From UBA11872 sp965198285 (GTDB lineage Bacteria; Chloroflexota; UBA11872), in contig OZ240251.1 of the NCBI GenBank assembly GCA_965198285.1, positions 620,001 to 684,000 of the forward strand: DNA of 64,000 nucleotides, given 5' to 3'. The first letter of the stretch is position 1. Each line of letters opens with the position of its first letter. Shown one piece after another: positions 9,401-18,265 of the stretch. Under the pieces are notes generated by a model. The model was given only the letters and a program-made list of their open reading frames with translations. It did no database searches and was not told the origin of the DNA. The position numbers and the translations under genes were made by a program.

Positions 9401-10861
9401 ATGAATACGCCCTTCCACTTAACGCGCCGCCGGCTGCTTACGGTCGCGCTGGGCGGCGCGGCACTTGGAGCATTGGCCGCCTGCGGCGAGGACACGCCAG
9501 CGCCCACGGTGGAGGCGACTGCTTCCCCGCCAGCGGCGCCGGTGCCAGCGTCACCCGCGGCTATCTCGTCGCCAGCGGCGCCGGCTTCGACTCCCGCGGT
9601 GGCCACGTCGTCACCCGCGTCGGGCCCACCCGCTGGGACCAGGCTGCCGGACATCGCGGCCCGCGTGCGGCAGGCGCAGGGCGATACCGGCATCCTGCCG
9701 CCCGCGCCGGCCACCGCGTCCGACAGCCCGATCGAGGTGCCGGCTGACATCGTGGCTGCTCGCGCCAACCGGCTGGTAACGCTTAGTGAGCGCGACCAGA
9801 CCTCGGCGACCGCCTGGCGCAACATCGGCTGGAAGACCAACTTCGAGCTATCGTTGGTCAAGTTCGACGAGATCTTCTCGGGCGGCGTGCCGCGCGACGG
9901 CATCCCGCCCATCGACCGGCCAAAATTCACCGATTTCGCTGAAGCCGTTCAGTTCATCGCCGGACGCGAGCCCGTGATCGCGCTTCGCATCAACGGCCAG
10001 GCTCGCGCCTACCCACTGCAGATCCTGACCTACCACGAGATAGTGAACGACGTCATCGGCGGCCGGCCGGTCGCCGTCACGTTCTGCCCGCTGTGCAACT
10101 CGTCGGTGGTGTTCGACCGTGAGGTCCTGGGATCGGTCCTGCGCTTCGGCGTCTCCGGCAACCTGCGCAACAGCGACCTCATAATGTGGGACGACGTCAC
10201 CGAAACCTGGTGGCAGCAGTTGACCGGCGAGGGCCTTGTGGGGCACCTGGCCGGGGTCACGCTGGACTTCGTCCCGTCGCAGCTGATCTCCTTCGATGAG
10301 TTCAAGGCCGCGTTTCCGGACGGCCAGGTTCTCTCCCGCGACACCGGGTTCCCGCGGCAGTACGGCCGCAACCCCTACAGCGGCTACGACACAACCGACG
10401 GCCGGCCCTTCCTGTTCCAGGGCCGCATGGACGATCGCCTTCGGGCCACCGAGCGCGTGGTTGCGGTGGAGGTCGGCGATGAGAGTGCGGCCTATCCGTT
10501 CACCGAGCTCAGCACCCGGCGTGTCGTCAACGATGAGGTCGGGGGTGAGAAGATCGTGGTGTTCTGGACGCCCGAAACCTCGTCCGCGCTGGGCAAATCC
10601 GCTATCGCCGACGCCCAGGCGGTTGGGTCGGGCGTCGCGTATGGTCGCGTGGTCGATGGGCGCGAACTAACGTTTACTGTTCAGGACGACGCGTTCACCG
10701 ACCAGGAGACGGGATCGACTTGGGACGTCACAGGCCGCGCGCTGACAGGGCCGCTGGCCGGCGCGGAACTGCCGCCGCTGGTGCACGCCAACCACTTCTG
10801 GTTCGCGTGGGCGGCCTTCAGGCCCGCAACGCGCGTCTACACCGACACCGCGAGTCCCTGA
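9401..10861 (+). CDS. DUF3179 lipoprotein, copy A (CPLC motif intact)
   Basis: 486 residues. The N-terminus has twin arginines (TRRRLL), a hydrophobic stretch and a lipobox ALAAC, then about 70 residues of Ala/Pro/Thr-rich linker: an exported lipid-anchored protein. The DUF3179 core starts near residue 190 (ALRINGQARAYPLQIL, then YHEIVND) and includes C229-P-L-C232, a likely metal or redox site, and a second half ending with DQETGSTWD and a GRALTGPLAGAEL segment. The function of DUF3179 is unknown. A second copy follows directly, and its coding frame overlaps this gene's end. Confidence 0.88.
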   Translation: MNTPFHLTRRRLLTVALGGAALGALAACGEDTPAPTVEATASPPAAPVPASPAAISSPAAPASTPAVATSSPASGPPAGTRLPDIAARVRQAQGDTGILPPAPATASDSPIEVPADIVAARANRLVTLSERDQTSATAWRNIGWKTNFELSLVKFDEIFSGGVPRDGIPPIDRPKFTDFAEAVQFIAGREPVIALRINGQARAYPLQILTYHEIVNDVIGGRPVAVTFCPLCNSSVVFDREVLGSVLRFGVSGNLRNSDLIMWDDVTETWWQQLTGEGLVGHLAGVTLDFVPSQLISFDEFKAAFPDGQVLSRDTGFPRQYGRNPYSGYDTTDGRPFLFQGRMDDRLRATERVVAVEVGDESAAYPFTELSTRRVVNDEVGGEKIVVFWTPETSSALGKSAIADAQAVGSGVAYGRVVDGRELTFTVQDDAFTDQETGSTWDVTGRALTGPLAGAELPPLVHANHFWFAWAAFRPATRVYTDTASP

Positions 10862-12186
10862 ACCGCCGGATCCCGCGCCGTCGCCTGCTGGCCCTGGCCT
10901 CGGCCGCTGGTCTGGCCCTGGCCGCCTGCGGCGATGCGGCCCCCAGCGAATCGATCACCACGCCGCCGGACGGTTCAAGCGCGGCTGAACAGCCACCGTT
11001 TACGGCGGTTGTCCCCCCCGACACGTCGATTGCGGGCGCTGCCAGCCGCATGCGGCTGCCGCCCGACGTCATCGCTGCCCGCCAGGCAACGCTGGTGCCC
11101 GCCGCGCTGGCGGACTTGCAGCGTGCCCGAGAGTGGCGCATCCAACAGTGGTCCACCAATTTCCGGATCGCCAGTGTCGCCCTTACGGAGTTGCACACCA
11201 ACGGCCTCGAACGCTATCGCGCTGAGCCGATCGATTTGCCGCGCTTCGTCGATATCCAGAAGGCCGACACCCTTCTCGACCCTCGCGACCCGCTCATTGC
11301 GCATGCCGTCGGATCGGACGCCCGCGCCTATCCCCTGCGACTCCTCGTCTGGCACGAGGTCGTCAACGACGTGGTCGATGGTCAGCCTCTGCTGGTCACC
11401 TACGACCCGCGCACCAACGCGGCGCAGGTGTTCGAGCGCCGTCTGCTGGGTTCGGCCATGCGCTTCCGCGCCGTCGATGGCCTCCACCGCGGCGGCCGGC
11501 TCCTCTGGGACTCCCTGACCCAAAGCTGGTGGCGTCAGTTCACCGGCGAGGCCATCGTTGGTGACTACACCGGCCTGCGCCTCAAGCCACGACCGTCGCT
11601 GCTCGTGAGCTACGCGGAGTTCCGGCAATTGTTCCCCGAGGGCCGGGTTCTCGGTCCCGATAGCCGTCCGGATCGCGACGAAGAGTCTGAATACGGCGCC
11701 ACCAACTACGCCGGCTATGACAGCAGCCCGGAACCGCCGCCGTTGTTCGACGGCGTTCCCGACCCTCGCCTGCCGCCGACCGCGCGTGTGCTGGCGCTGG
11801 AACTCAACGGCGAGGCTGCGGCCTTCGACTTCGGCTACCTGGCCAGCCAGCGCATGGTCAACGACAACGTAGGCGGCCAGTCGATCGTGGCCCTGTGGTC
11901 GCCGGGTGCGCTGTCCGTGCTGGATACGCCGCGGATTGCCGACGCGCGCGATGTAGGAATGGCCGCCATCCACGGCCGCGAGGTCGATGGCCGCGTGCTC
12001 ACGTTCGAGTTTGCAGAAGGGACCTTCCACGACCGTGAAACCGGCAGTGTCTGGAGCCTGAGCGGCCGCGCCCAATCAGGCACGCTGGCCGGCGCGCAGT
12101 TGCCGCAGCTTCTTCACGGCAGTCCGCTCTGGTTCGCCTGGGCGGCCTTCTATCCGCAGACCCGGTTGGTGACGCACCCGGCGTAG
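10807..12186 (+). CDS. DUF3179 lipoprotein, copy B (CPLC motif lost)
   Basis: About 459 residues if started at the GTG at 10807; a CTG at 10858 directly before RRIPRRRLL is another possibility, and no ATG gives a sensible leader. The signal region (RRRLLALASAAGLALAAC) is a Tat-like lipobox. The DUF3179 core is recognisable (ARAYPLRLLVWHEVVNDVV, then NDNVGGQSIVALWSP, then RETGSVWSLSGRAQSGTLAGAQLP) but the CPLC of its neighbours is replaced by DPRT. It is a tandem paralogue of the upstream gene and starts within that gene's last codons. Loss of both Cys suggests a changed, perhaps structural, role. Confidence 0.82.
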   Translation: MGGLQARNARLHRHRESLNRRIPRRRLLALASAAGLALAACGDAAPSESITTPPDGSSAAEQPPFTAVVPPDTSIAGAASRMRLPPDVIAARQATLVPAALADLQRAREWRIQQWSTNFRIASVALTELHTNGLERYRAEPIDLPRFVDIQKADTLLDPRDPLIAHAVGSDARAYPLRLLVWHEVVNDVVDGQPLLVTYDPRTNAAQVFERRLLGSAMRFRAVDGLHRGGRLLWDSLTQSWWRQFTGEAIVGDYTGLRLKPRPSLLVSYAEFRQLFPEGRVLGPDSRPDRDEESEYGATNYAGYDSSPEPPPLFDGVPDPRLPPTARVLALELNGEAAAFDFGYLASQRMVNDNVGGQSIVALWSPGALSVLDTPRIADARDVGMAAIHGREVDGRVLTFEFAEGTFHDRETGSVWSLSGRAQSGTLAGAQLPQLLHGSPLWFAWAAFYPQTRLVTHPA

Positions 12187-12215
12187 GGACGCCTCGCGCC
12201 CGCTGCTAGCCTTTA

Positions 12216-12230
12216 GAACCGATTCGGTTC
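12216..12230. promoter_or_regulatory. Perfect 15-bp palindrome upstream of ABC exporter
   Basis: GAACCGATTCGGTTC is a perfect dyad (7-bp arms, 1-bp centre) in the 160-bp gap between copy B and the ABC transporter. The spacing suits an operator for a dimeric repressor acting on the transporter gene. No cognate regulator is adjacent. Inference from symmetry only. Confidence 0.4.
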
Positions 12231-12347
12231 CTTGAGTCAGGCAGCCAAATAGCACCCCGCCGCGGCGCTTCGGGCGGGCGCGCCGCCTTCGATCCCCGCG
12301 AGTACCTGCGCGCCCTTAGCTCCACTCTCGCCTACACGCCGCGCGTC

Positions 12348-14105
12348 ATGGTGATGGTGTGGCACACCAGCCCTGGCCTTACCGCCGGGGTGGCCGCCGT
12401 GACCGTGGTTCGCGCCCTCATCCCAGCGGCGACGATCTGGCTGACGAAGCTGGTAATCGACGCGGTCGTCGAAGCCATCGCGGCCGGCGGGGCCGACGGG
12501 TCGGTCAACCGCGTGGTCACGCTGGTCGTCCTGCAGCTTGTCCTGGCGCTCTTGGCCACGGCGCTCGATCACGGCGGCAACACGATGCGCACCCTGCTGG
12601 GCGACCGCTTCTCGAACCGTATCAACATCATGATCCTGGAGAAGGCCGAGACGCTGGACCTGGCCTACTTCGAGGACTCGACGTTCTACGACATGCTGGA
12701 GCGCGCCCGCCGCGAGGCCAACATGCGTCCGGCCGGCCTAGTCTCCAACACCTTTCAACTGGCAGGCAGCTTCATTCAACTCCTGTCGGTCGCGGCGTTG
12801 CTGGCGTCGCTGGCGTGGTGGATTCTGCTCGTGGTGGCGGTCACGTCCATCCCCTATCTGGGCGCGGACATGTGGTTTGCCAGGGCGCGGCATCGGCTGA
12901 TGTGGCGGCGAGCGCCCGAGTCACGCCGGCTTTGGTACCTCGGCTACGTGATGACGTCGGATGAGACGGTGAAGGAAGTCCGGCTTTTCGACCTGGGCGG
13001 CCACCTCCTCGACCAGTACCGCTCCACCTTCGCCCGCTTCTACCGCGAGAACCGCAAACTCACGCTTTCGCGCGAGAGCGTCACCTTCGCCCTGGGCATC
13101 GTGTCGGCGGGCACGGCGTCCGGGCTGTACATCTTCGTGGCCCTGGCCACCATCGCGGGCCGCCTGACGCTGGGTGACCTGACGCTCTACCACCAGGCGC
13201 TGGTGCAAACCCAGGATCGGCTTCGCCATATTTTCGCGGGTGTGAACTCGATGTACGAAGCCAACCTGTTCCTCACCAACCTCTTCGACTTCCTGGCCTT
13301 CGAGCCGGACATCCGTCCCGACCCCGGGCGTCGCGAGGTTCCTCGGCCTATCCGAGACGGCATCGAACTGCGCGACGTCAGCTTCACCTACCCGGGCGTC
13401 CGCGAACCGGTGCTGCGCGGGATCAACCTCAAGGTCAACGCCGGCGAGACCGTCGCGCTGGTCGGCGCCAATGGCGCGGGCAAGACCACCATCGTCAAGC
13501 TCCTGACCCGGCTCTACGACCCGTCCGCCGGGCGGGTGACGATCGATGGGAGCGACATGCGCGTATACGACGTGGCCAGCGTGCGCAGCCAGATCGGGGC
13601 GATCTTTCAGGACTTCGTGCGCTTCCAGGCCACCGCGGGCGACAACATCGGCTACGGCAACCTGCCGCTGAAGGACACGCCCGGTCTGGTCGAGTCCGCG
13701 GCCCGGCGCAGCGGCGCCGCGGAGGCAATTGAGGGCTTGCCCCAGACCTACGAAACCACCCTGGGCCGCTGGTGGGGCGACGGCACCGAACTCTCAGGCG
13801 GCGAGTGGCAGAAGATCGCCCTGGCTCGCGGCTACATGCGCGACGCGCAACTGCTGATCCTGGACGAACCCACCTCGTCCCTGGACGCCCGCTCGGAGTA
13901 CGAAGTCTTCCAGCGCTTCAAGGAACTCGTGGCCGGACGCATGGCCGTGTTGATCTCGCACCGCTTCTCCACCGTGCGCATGGCGGACCGTATCTACGTG
14001 ATCGAGGACGGCCGGGTATCCGAACACGGCACCCACGAGGAACTGATCGCCCTCAATGGCACCTACGCCAGTTGGTTCGGCATGCAGGCGTCCGCCTATC
14101 AATAG
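12348..14105 (+). CDS. ABC exporter half-transporter (permease-ATPase fusion)
   Basis: 585 residues: an N-terminal six-helix exporter domain (about 1-320) fused to an ATPase domain. The ATPase shows Walker A GANGAGKTT (373-381), signature LSGGEWQKIALARG (from 482), Walker B LLILDEP (502-508) and the switch His in LISHRFS (about 537). It should work as a homodimer or with an unseen partner to export an unknown substrate. The ATG at 12348 may not be the true start: the upstream frame is open from 12210 and encodes FDPREYLRALSSTL, typical of the cytoplasmic leader of such transporters, but contains no ATG/GTG/TTG; a CTG at 12303 is one option. Confidence 0.9.
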   Translation: MVMVWHTSPGLTAGVAAVTVVRALIPAATIWLTKLVIDAVVEAIAAGGADGSVNRVVTLVVLQLVLALLATALDHGGNTMRTLLGDRFSNRINIMILEKAETLDLAYFEDSTFYDMLERARREANMRPAGLVSNTFQLAGSFIQLLSVAALLASLAWWILLVVAVTSIPYLGADMWFARARHRLMWRRAPESRRLWYLGYVMTSDETVKEVRLFDLGGHLLDQYRSTFARFYRENRKLTLSRESVTFALGIVSAGTASGLYIFVALATIAGRLTLGDLTLYHQALVQTQDRLRHIFAGVNSMYEANLFLTNLFDFLAFEPDIRPDPGRREVPRPIRDGIELRDVSFTYPGVREPVLRGINLKVNAGETVALVGANGAGKTTIVKLLTRLYDPSAGRVTIDGSDMRVYDVASVRSQIGAIFQDFVRFQATAGDNIGYGNLPLKDTPGLVESAARRSGAAEAIEGLPQTYETTLGRWWGDGTELSGGEWQKIALARGYMRDAQLLILDEPTSSLDARSEYEVFQRFKELVAGRMAVLISHRFSTVRMADRIYVIEDGRVSEHGTHEELIALNGTYASWFGMQASAYQ

Positions 14106-14220
14106 CCAGCCGGGCCGTCGGCGGTAGAGCGCTCCTTGGTCTGCGAACAGCAGCCCCCGTTTTGTGGGCGAGGGCGGCGACCCGTACGATCGCGGCGGCA
14201 ACTTCTTCGGGAGGCGTGTG

Positions 14221-14688
14221 ATGTCTGAGACAGCGACGTTGAAGGTGGGCGACGAGGCTCCGGACTTCGAGCTTCCGTCGAGACCTAGGGGCGAGGAGCC
14301 GTTCAAGCTGAGCGACCATCGCGGGTCGACGGTGGTGATCAACTTCGTGCCGGCGGCGTTCTCGCCGACGTGCAGCAACCAGCTCCCCATCATCGAGGAG
14401 AAGCTGGCCGGACTCGCCGACACGGTGACGGTCGCGATCTCCACGGACAACGGCTGGTCGCTAAAGGCCTGGGCCGAGCAGACCGGCGTGAGCTATCCCG
14501 TGCTCAGCGACTTCAACCCGCTCGGCGCGACAGCCAGCGCGTATGGCGTTTTTCTCGAGGAGACGAACATCGCCAACCGCGTGGTCATCGTGGTCGACGC
14601 CGATGGCAAGGTCGCCCACATCGAGACCGCTCCAGACGTGCCGGAACTGCCCGACTACGACCCCGTCATGGCGTGCCTGTCGGGCTGA
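14221..14688 (+). CDS. Peroxiredoxin (AhpC/TSA family, AhpE/BCP-like)
   Basis: 155 residues, starting at an ATG with GGGAGG six bases upstream. The thioredoxin-like fold begins with VGDEAPDFELPS, and the peroxidatic cysteine is C51 in the PAAFSPTC motif, the AhpE/BCP arrangement. There is no second Cys in the usual resolving position near it, and the only other Cys (VMACLSG) is at the extreme C-terminus. It reduces peroxides with electrons from thiols or mycothiol-like partners; the donor is not identifiable here. Confidence 0.9.
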   Translation: MSETATLKVGDEAPDFELPSRPRGEEPFKLSDHRGSTVVINFVPAAFSPTCSNQLPIIEEKLAGLADTVTVAISTDNGWSLKAWAEQTGVSYPVLSDFNPLGATASAYGVFLEETNIANRVVIVVDADGKVAHIETAPDVPELPDYDPVMACLSG

Positions 14689-14846
14689 GACCCAGGGGCG
14701 TTCGTTGCCGTAGATCAGCACGCCGCGGTTGACCTTGCCGTTCCTGACGGCGTCAGAGGCCTTGTTGGCCGCGCGCGCGAGTTGGCGGTCGAAGGCACCG
14801 CGGCCCGTGGGCGGGCCTTGATGCGGCGGCTGCGGCAGGCCGCGAC

Positions 14847-15539
14847 CTATCTGGAACTGGGCTTTGGCAGGAACGGAATCAGCGAGCCGGCCAGGGCAGA
14901 CATGTTTCGGGTCTGAACCCACACGGTCCCACTGCCCCGGAACTTCATCACCAGGCCCTCGCCACCGCCGATCAGCGACCGGATGCCGCCGACTTTGCCA
15001 ATGCTGTAGTCCACCCCGTCGGTGAAGGCCACCATGTGGCCGGTGTCCACCACCAGTTCGGAGCCGTGCGTGACTTGCAGTTCCTTAACCGCACCGTAGG
15101 AGTCGAACCAGATCGTGCCGCCACCACTGTTGGAGGAGGCCCGCAGGAGGAACAGACCCTCTCCGCTGAATAAGCCGCGACCTCCCGAGAAGCTGGTGTC
15201 CAGTTCCACGTCGTCTGTGGAGGCCAGGAAGGAGCCTGATTGAACGATGAGGTTTTCGCCAACGCCCAACTCATGACCCACGATGTCACCCGGCGCGGGC
15301 GGCGAGAGACTCACCCAGCCGTTGCCGGGGCCGTGGCAGGTGAAGGTATTCACGAAGAACGACTCGCCGCCGACCATGCGCTTCAGGCCGCCCATCAGCC
15401 CGCCGCCGCCCATGCCGGTGGTCATCTCCATGTCCTGCTGGGCCACCATGGCCCCCGGCTCCGCCTTCACCGACTCGCCGCTGGACAGCTCCAGCGTCAG
15501 CATGGTGTAGGCAGGACTGTACTCGATCTCGGTCCGCAT
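14847..15539 (-). CDS. AIM24/TIGR00266-family protein
   Basis: 230 residues of the single-domain beta-rich AIM24 family, with the tell-tale AEPGAMVA segment, a glycine-rich TTGMGGGGLMGGLKR segment and GGEGLVMKFRGSGTVWVQTRN near the C-terminus. The start at 15539 has GGAG eight bases upstream and avoids an Ala/Pro-rich leader from 15611. Bacterial members have no settled function. No operon partners are apparent. Confidence 0.85.
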   Translation of the reverse strand: MRTEIEYSPAYTMLTLELSSGESVKAEPGAMVAQQDMEMTTGMGGGGLMGGLKRMVGGESFFVNTFTCHGPGNGWVSLSPPAPGDIVGHELGVGENLIVQSGSFLASTDDVELDTSFSGGRGLFSGEGLFLLRASSNSGGGTIWFDSYGAVKELQVTHGSELVVDTGHMVAFTDGVDYSIGKVGGIRSLIGGGEGLVMKFRGSGTVWVQTRNMSALAGSLIPFLPKPSSR

Positions 15540-15632
15540 ATATGAATCTCCAGGTTCGACCTCTACAGCCAGTGTAGGCGCGGCCGGCCCGGCCGGGCGC
15601 GCACCGAGCACCCCTAGGCGAGGCGCCGGTTC

Positions 15633-15884
15633 CTAGGCGTGAACGGTCTCCGTCGAAACCTGGGCGGCCGGCAGATTCCATGTGAAAGCGCTCTGCGCGA
15701 CCGGCTCGCCGCCGAGGTCCTCGTAGGTCGCTTCCCAGGCCTGAATCGCGTTCAGTACGTTTCGCCGAAGCTCGTCAAGATCCTCGCCTTGCGCTACGCA
15801 GCCGGGAAGTTCATGAACCTCGGCCCAGAAACCACCCTCGTCGGGCTCGGCCTCATAGACCGCAACGGTGTACGAATGCAGCAT
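15633..15884 (-). CDS. HicB-like antitoxin, first pair
   Basis: 83 residues with the HicB partial RNase H fold: YTVAVYEAEPDEGGFWAEVHELPGC followed by A-Q-G-E-D-L-D-E-L-R-R-N. It has no evident C-terminal DNA-binding domain. The start is inside the previous gene's stop (TGATG), with GAGGAGG of the upstream gene as ribosome binding site, so both proteins should be made together. Confidence 0.85.
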   Translation of the reverse strand: MLHSYTVAVYEAEPDEGGFWAEVHELPGCVAQGEDLDELRRNVLNAIQAWEATYEDLGGEPVAQSAFTWNLPAAQVSTETVHA

Positions 15885-16099
15885 CAGAGCGCCTCCTCAA
15901 ACTCGGCGACGCTGACCTCGGCCCGACGAATCAGCTTCCGAAGCAGCCCCACTTTGAGCGTGCCAGATGGTATCGATAGCAGGGTCCCGTTGGGCATGGT
16001 CACCATCCGGTAATTCTTGCGGGTCCGGCGCTCCATACCACCGAGCCGGACAAAGGCCCTTGCCGCATCGGCCTGTTTGACGTTTCGAAGAGGGGGCAT
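15884..16099 (-). CDS. HicA-like toxin with missing catalytic His, first pair
   Basis: 71 residues from the ATG at 16099 (MPPLRNVKQADAARAF). The double-stranded RNA-binding-like HicA fold is recognisable: a short first helix, an R-x-T/x-K strand, and the C-terminal L-K-V-G-L-L-R-K-L-I-R-R-A segment. HicA ribonucleases need a His in a G-S-H motif; here that stretch reads R-K-N-Y, with N29 in its place. It may therefore bind without cleaving, or be an inactivated toxin kept with its antitoxin. Confidence 0.75.
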   Translation of the reverse strand: MPPLRNVKQADAARAFVRLGGMERRTRKNYRMVTMPNGTLLSIPSGTLKVGLLRKLIRRAEVSVAEFEEAL

Positions 16100-16472
16100 G
16101 CCTCCGCCTGTCCTGCCAGATGGCTCTCGCGCTTCAAGGCAACGCCGCCCGTGTAACTCATTGCCGGGGGCATGAGGGTGCCACTGGCTCCTGAGCTCAG
16201 CAAGCACGTTATACCGACTCTCGCAGGTCGTGATGGTGAGGATTGCTCCACAGTTCGCGTACCTAGCGACCGGGGCGTTGCGATCTTTGCAGTCGTCTCG
16301 GCTGTGAGTTGCAGAGGCTTCCAGTCCCGTCTACGCCGGCCCCAGATAACGATCCATATCCGTCCCTTCCGCCGGCCGCGTCGAATGAGGTGGGCGCACG
16401 ACCGACTGACAGCCCCCCATCCGTGCGTAACAATCAATCCAGCTTTCGTCGGCTCACCTGGAGAGGTTTCCC
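16100..16472. other. Intergenic region, no gene seen
   Basis: A 373-bp gap between the divergent HicA-like gene and the aldolase gene. Open frames on both strands have Arg/Pro/Ser-rich shadow-like composition. The only clear element is the GGAGAGG ribosome binding site at about 16460-16466 for the aldolase. No RNA gene or repeat was recognised. Confidence 0.5.
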
Positions 16473-17228
16473 GTGCAGTTCCCCAACCCCGTCCGTCAGA
16501 AGATTCAGGCTGGCCAGCCCTCCTACGGTTCGTTTCTGAACCTGGTCTCGGCCATCGCCGCCGAGGCGCTCATCGAAGCCGGCTACGAGTGGCTGGCCGT
16601 GGACGTGGAGCACGCCCAGTGGGATATCGGCACTACCACCGAGGCCTTCCGCGCGACTGAAGCCCGCGGCGGGATTCCCATGGCGCGCGTGCAGTCGCAC
16701 GACCCCGTCGTCCTGGCCCGCACACTCGACGCGGGTGCCATGGGCGTCATCATTCCGCACGTCAGCACGGTCGAAGAGGCCGAGGCCATCGCCCAGGCCT
16801 GCCGCTACCCGCCGCGCGGTCAGCGCTCCGCCGGCTCTGGCCGCGCCACCATCAACATGGCCCACCGCGACCGCATCAACGATGAACTCCTCGTCTGCCC
16901 GCAGATCGAGGACATGGAAGGCGTCAACAACATCCAGGCCATCATGGCCGTGGAGGGCATCGACGTGGCCTTCATCGGCCCGAACGACCTGGCTCTATCC
17001 ATGGGGCTGAGCTCCGCCGACGCCTTTGTCAACGCCGACCACGTGGCCGCCATCGACGCGATCCTGGCCGGGGCACAGGCCAACGGCAAGCCCGCCGGCA
17101 CGCCGATTTCGGACGTGGCCAAGGCCCGCGAACTGGTTGAGCAGGGGTTCACCCTCATCGACTTCGGCAACGACCTGCGCATGCTGAGCACCGCCGCCAG
17201 CGACGCCCTGGCGGGCATGAAGGCCTAG
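16473..17228 (+). CDS. HpcH/HpaI-type class II aldolase
   Basis: 251 residues starting at a GTG that lies six bases after GGAGAGG. The TIM-barrel family is shown by LAVDVEHAQWD, the GVIIPHV strand, the metal-ligand Glu in VCPQIEDMEG and the metal-ligand Asp in VAFIGPNDLALSMG. Family members cleave 2-keto-3-deoxy or 4-hydroxy-2-oxo acids to pyruvate plus an aldehyde. A dehydrogenase gene starts 11 nt after its stop, so the two probably act in one carboxylic-acid catabolic route. The substrate is unknown. Confidence 0.87.
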   Translation: MQFPNPVRQKIQAGQPSYGSFLNLVSAIAAEALIEAGYEWLAVDVEHAQWDIGTTTEAFRATEARGGIPMARVQSHDPVVLARTLDAGAMGVIIPHVSTVEEAEAIAQACRYPPRGQRSAGSGRATINMAHRDRINDELLVCPQIEDMEGVNNIQAIMAVEGIDVAFIGPNDLALSMGLSSADAFVNADHVAAIDAILAGAQANGKPAGTPISDVAKARELVEQGFTLIDFGNDLRMLSTAASDALAGMKA

Positions 17229-17239
17229 CGCCGGCGCCG

Positions 17240-18259
17240 ATGAACTACGTCACCAATGCCAAAGTCGCGGTCATGGGCGCCGCCGGCGCCGTGGGTTCCA
17301 ACATCGTCCAGTCGCTGCTGGCCACCGGCGCCGCCAACCGGATCGCCATGTACGACCCGTTCGGACCTGGCCTGGAAGGCGCGGCGGCGGAGATTCATCA
17401 CTGCGGGTTCCCCAATGCCGAGGTCACCTGGACGACAGACGCGTCGGAAGCGCTGGCGGGCGCGGCCTATGTGCTCAGCTCGGGGGGCGCCCCGCGCCGT
17501 GAGGGCATGACCCGCGAAGACCTCCTGCGCGGCAACGCCGAGATCGCCGCGCAACTGGGCCGCGACATTGCCGCCAACGCGCCGGACGCGCGGCTGGTCG
17601 TGATCGTCTTCAACCCCGCGGATATCACGGGGCTGGTTACGTTGGTGCACTCCGGGCTGCCCGCGGGACGTGTCACCACGCTGGCGGCCCTGGACAGCAC
17701 CCGCCTACAAACCCGGCTGGCCGAGCACTTTGGCGTAGCCCAGCATCGCGTCAGCGGCTGCCGCACCTACGGCGGCCACGGACAGGAGATGGCGCTCTAC
17801 AAGACCGAGACTCGCATTGACAGCGTGCTGCTGAACGACGTCATCGCCGGTGCCGCCACCGTCAACGGCGTCGGGCTGGACGCCGACGGCTGGGCTGGTA
17901 TTCGTGAGGACGTGCTGGATGGCGGCTCGCGCATCATCAAGCTGCGCGGACGCTCGTCGTTCCAGTCGCCAGGCCACCTGACGGCCATGATGGTGCATGC
18001 CGCCGCCGGCGGCTCGTCCTTCGAGTGGCCCTGCGGTGCCTACCTGACAGGCGAGCCCTACGAACGCGTGATGATGGCCATGCCGGCGGACCTTGGGTCG
18101 GACGGCGTGGCCTGGTCCATCCCGGAGGGTGACGCCGCCGAACTGGCGGAACTCGACGCCGCCTACGCCCACCTGCAGGCGCTGCGCGACGAGACCATTG
18201 GCATGGGCATCATTCCACCCATCGACGAGTGGTCGTCCGTCAACCCCAACCTGGCCTGA
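17240..18259 (+). CDS. Malate/lactate dehydrogenase-family NAD-dependent oxidoreductase
   Basis: 339 residues. The Rossmann motif GAAGAVGSNIV is at the N-terminus, followed by the flexible substrate loop region GGAPRREGMTREDLLRGN, the FNPADI turn and the catalytic His in TYGGHGQEM. This is the LDH/MDH fold, but the sequence is distant from standard mdh and lies behind an HpcH aldolase, so a specialised 2-hydroxy-acid substrate is likely. Which 2-oxo acid it reduces cannot be stated. Confidence 0.8.
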   Translation: MNYVTNAKVAVMGAAGAVGSNIVQSLLATGAANRIAMYDPFGPGLEGAAAEIHHCGFPNAEVTWTTDASEALAGAAYVLSSGGAPRREGMTREDLLRGNAEIAAQLGRDIAANAPDARLVVIVFNPADITGLVTLVHSGLPAGRVTTLAALDSTRLQTRLAEHFGVAQHRVSGCRTYGGHGQEMALYKTETRIDSVLLNDVIAGAATVNGVGLDADGWAGIREDVLDGGSRIIKLRGRSSFQSPGHLTAMMVHAAAGGSSFEWPCGAYLTGEPYERVMMAMPADLGSDGVAWSIPEGDAAELAELDAAYAHLQALRDETIGMGIIPPIDEWSSVNPNLA

Positions 18260-18265
18260 TCTCGA

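Noticed and set aside
14685..14700. CTGAGA after the peroxiredoxin as a TPP riboswitch
   Set aside because: The other conserved TPP elements are missing and it lies at a gene end.
14689..14846. Minus-strand peptide with ANKASDAVRNGKVNRGVLIYG as a possible gene fragment
   Set aside because: It reads protein-like but is short, without start or recognised family, and shares its frame with antisense of the peroxiredoxin.
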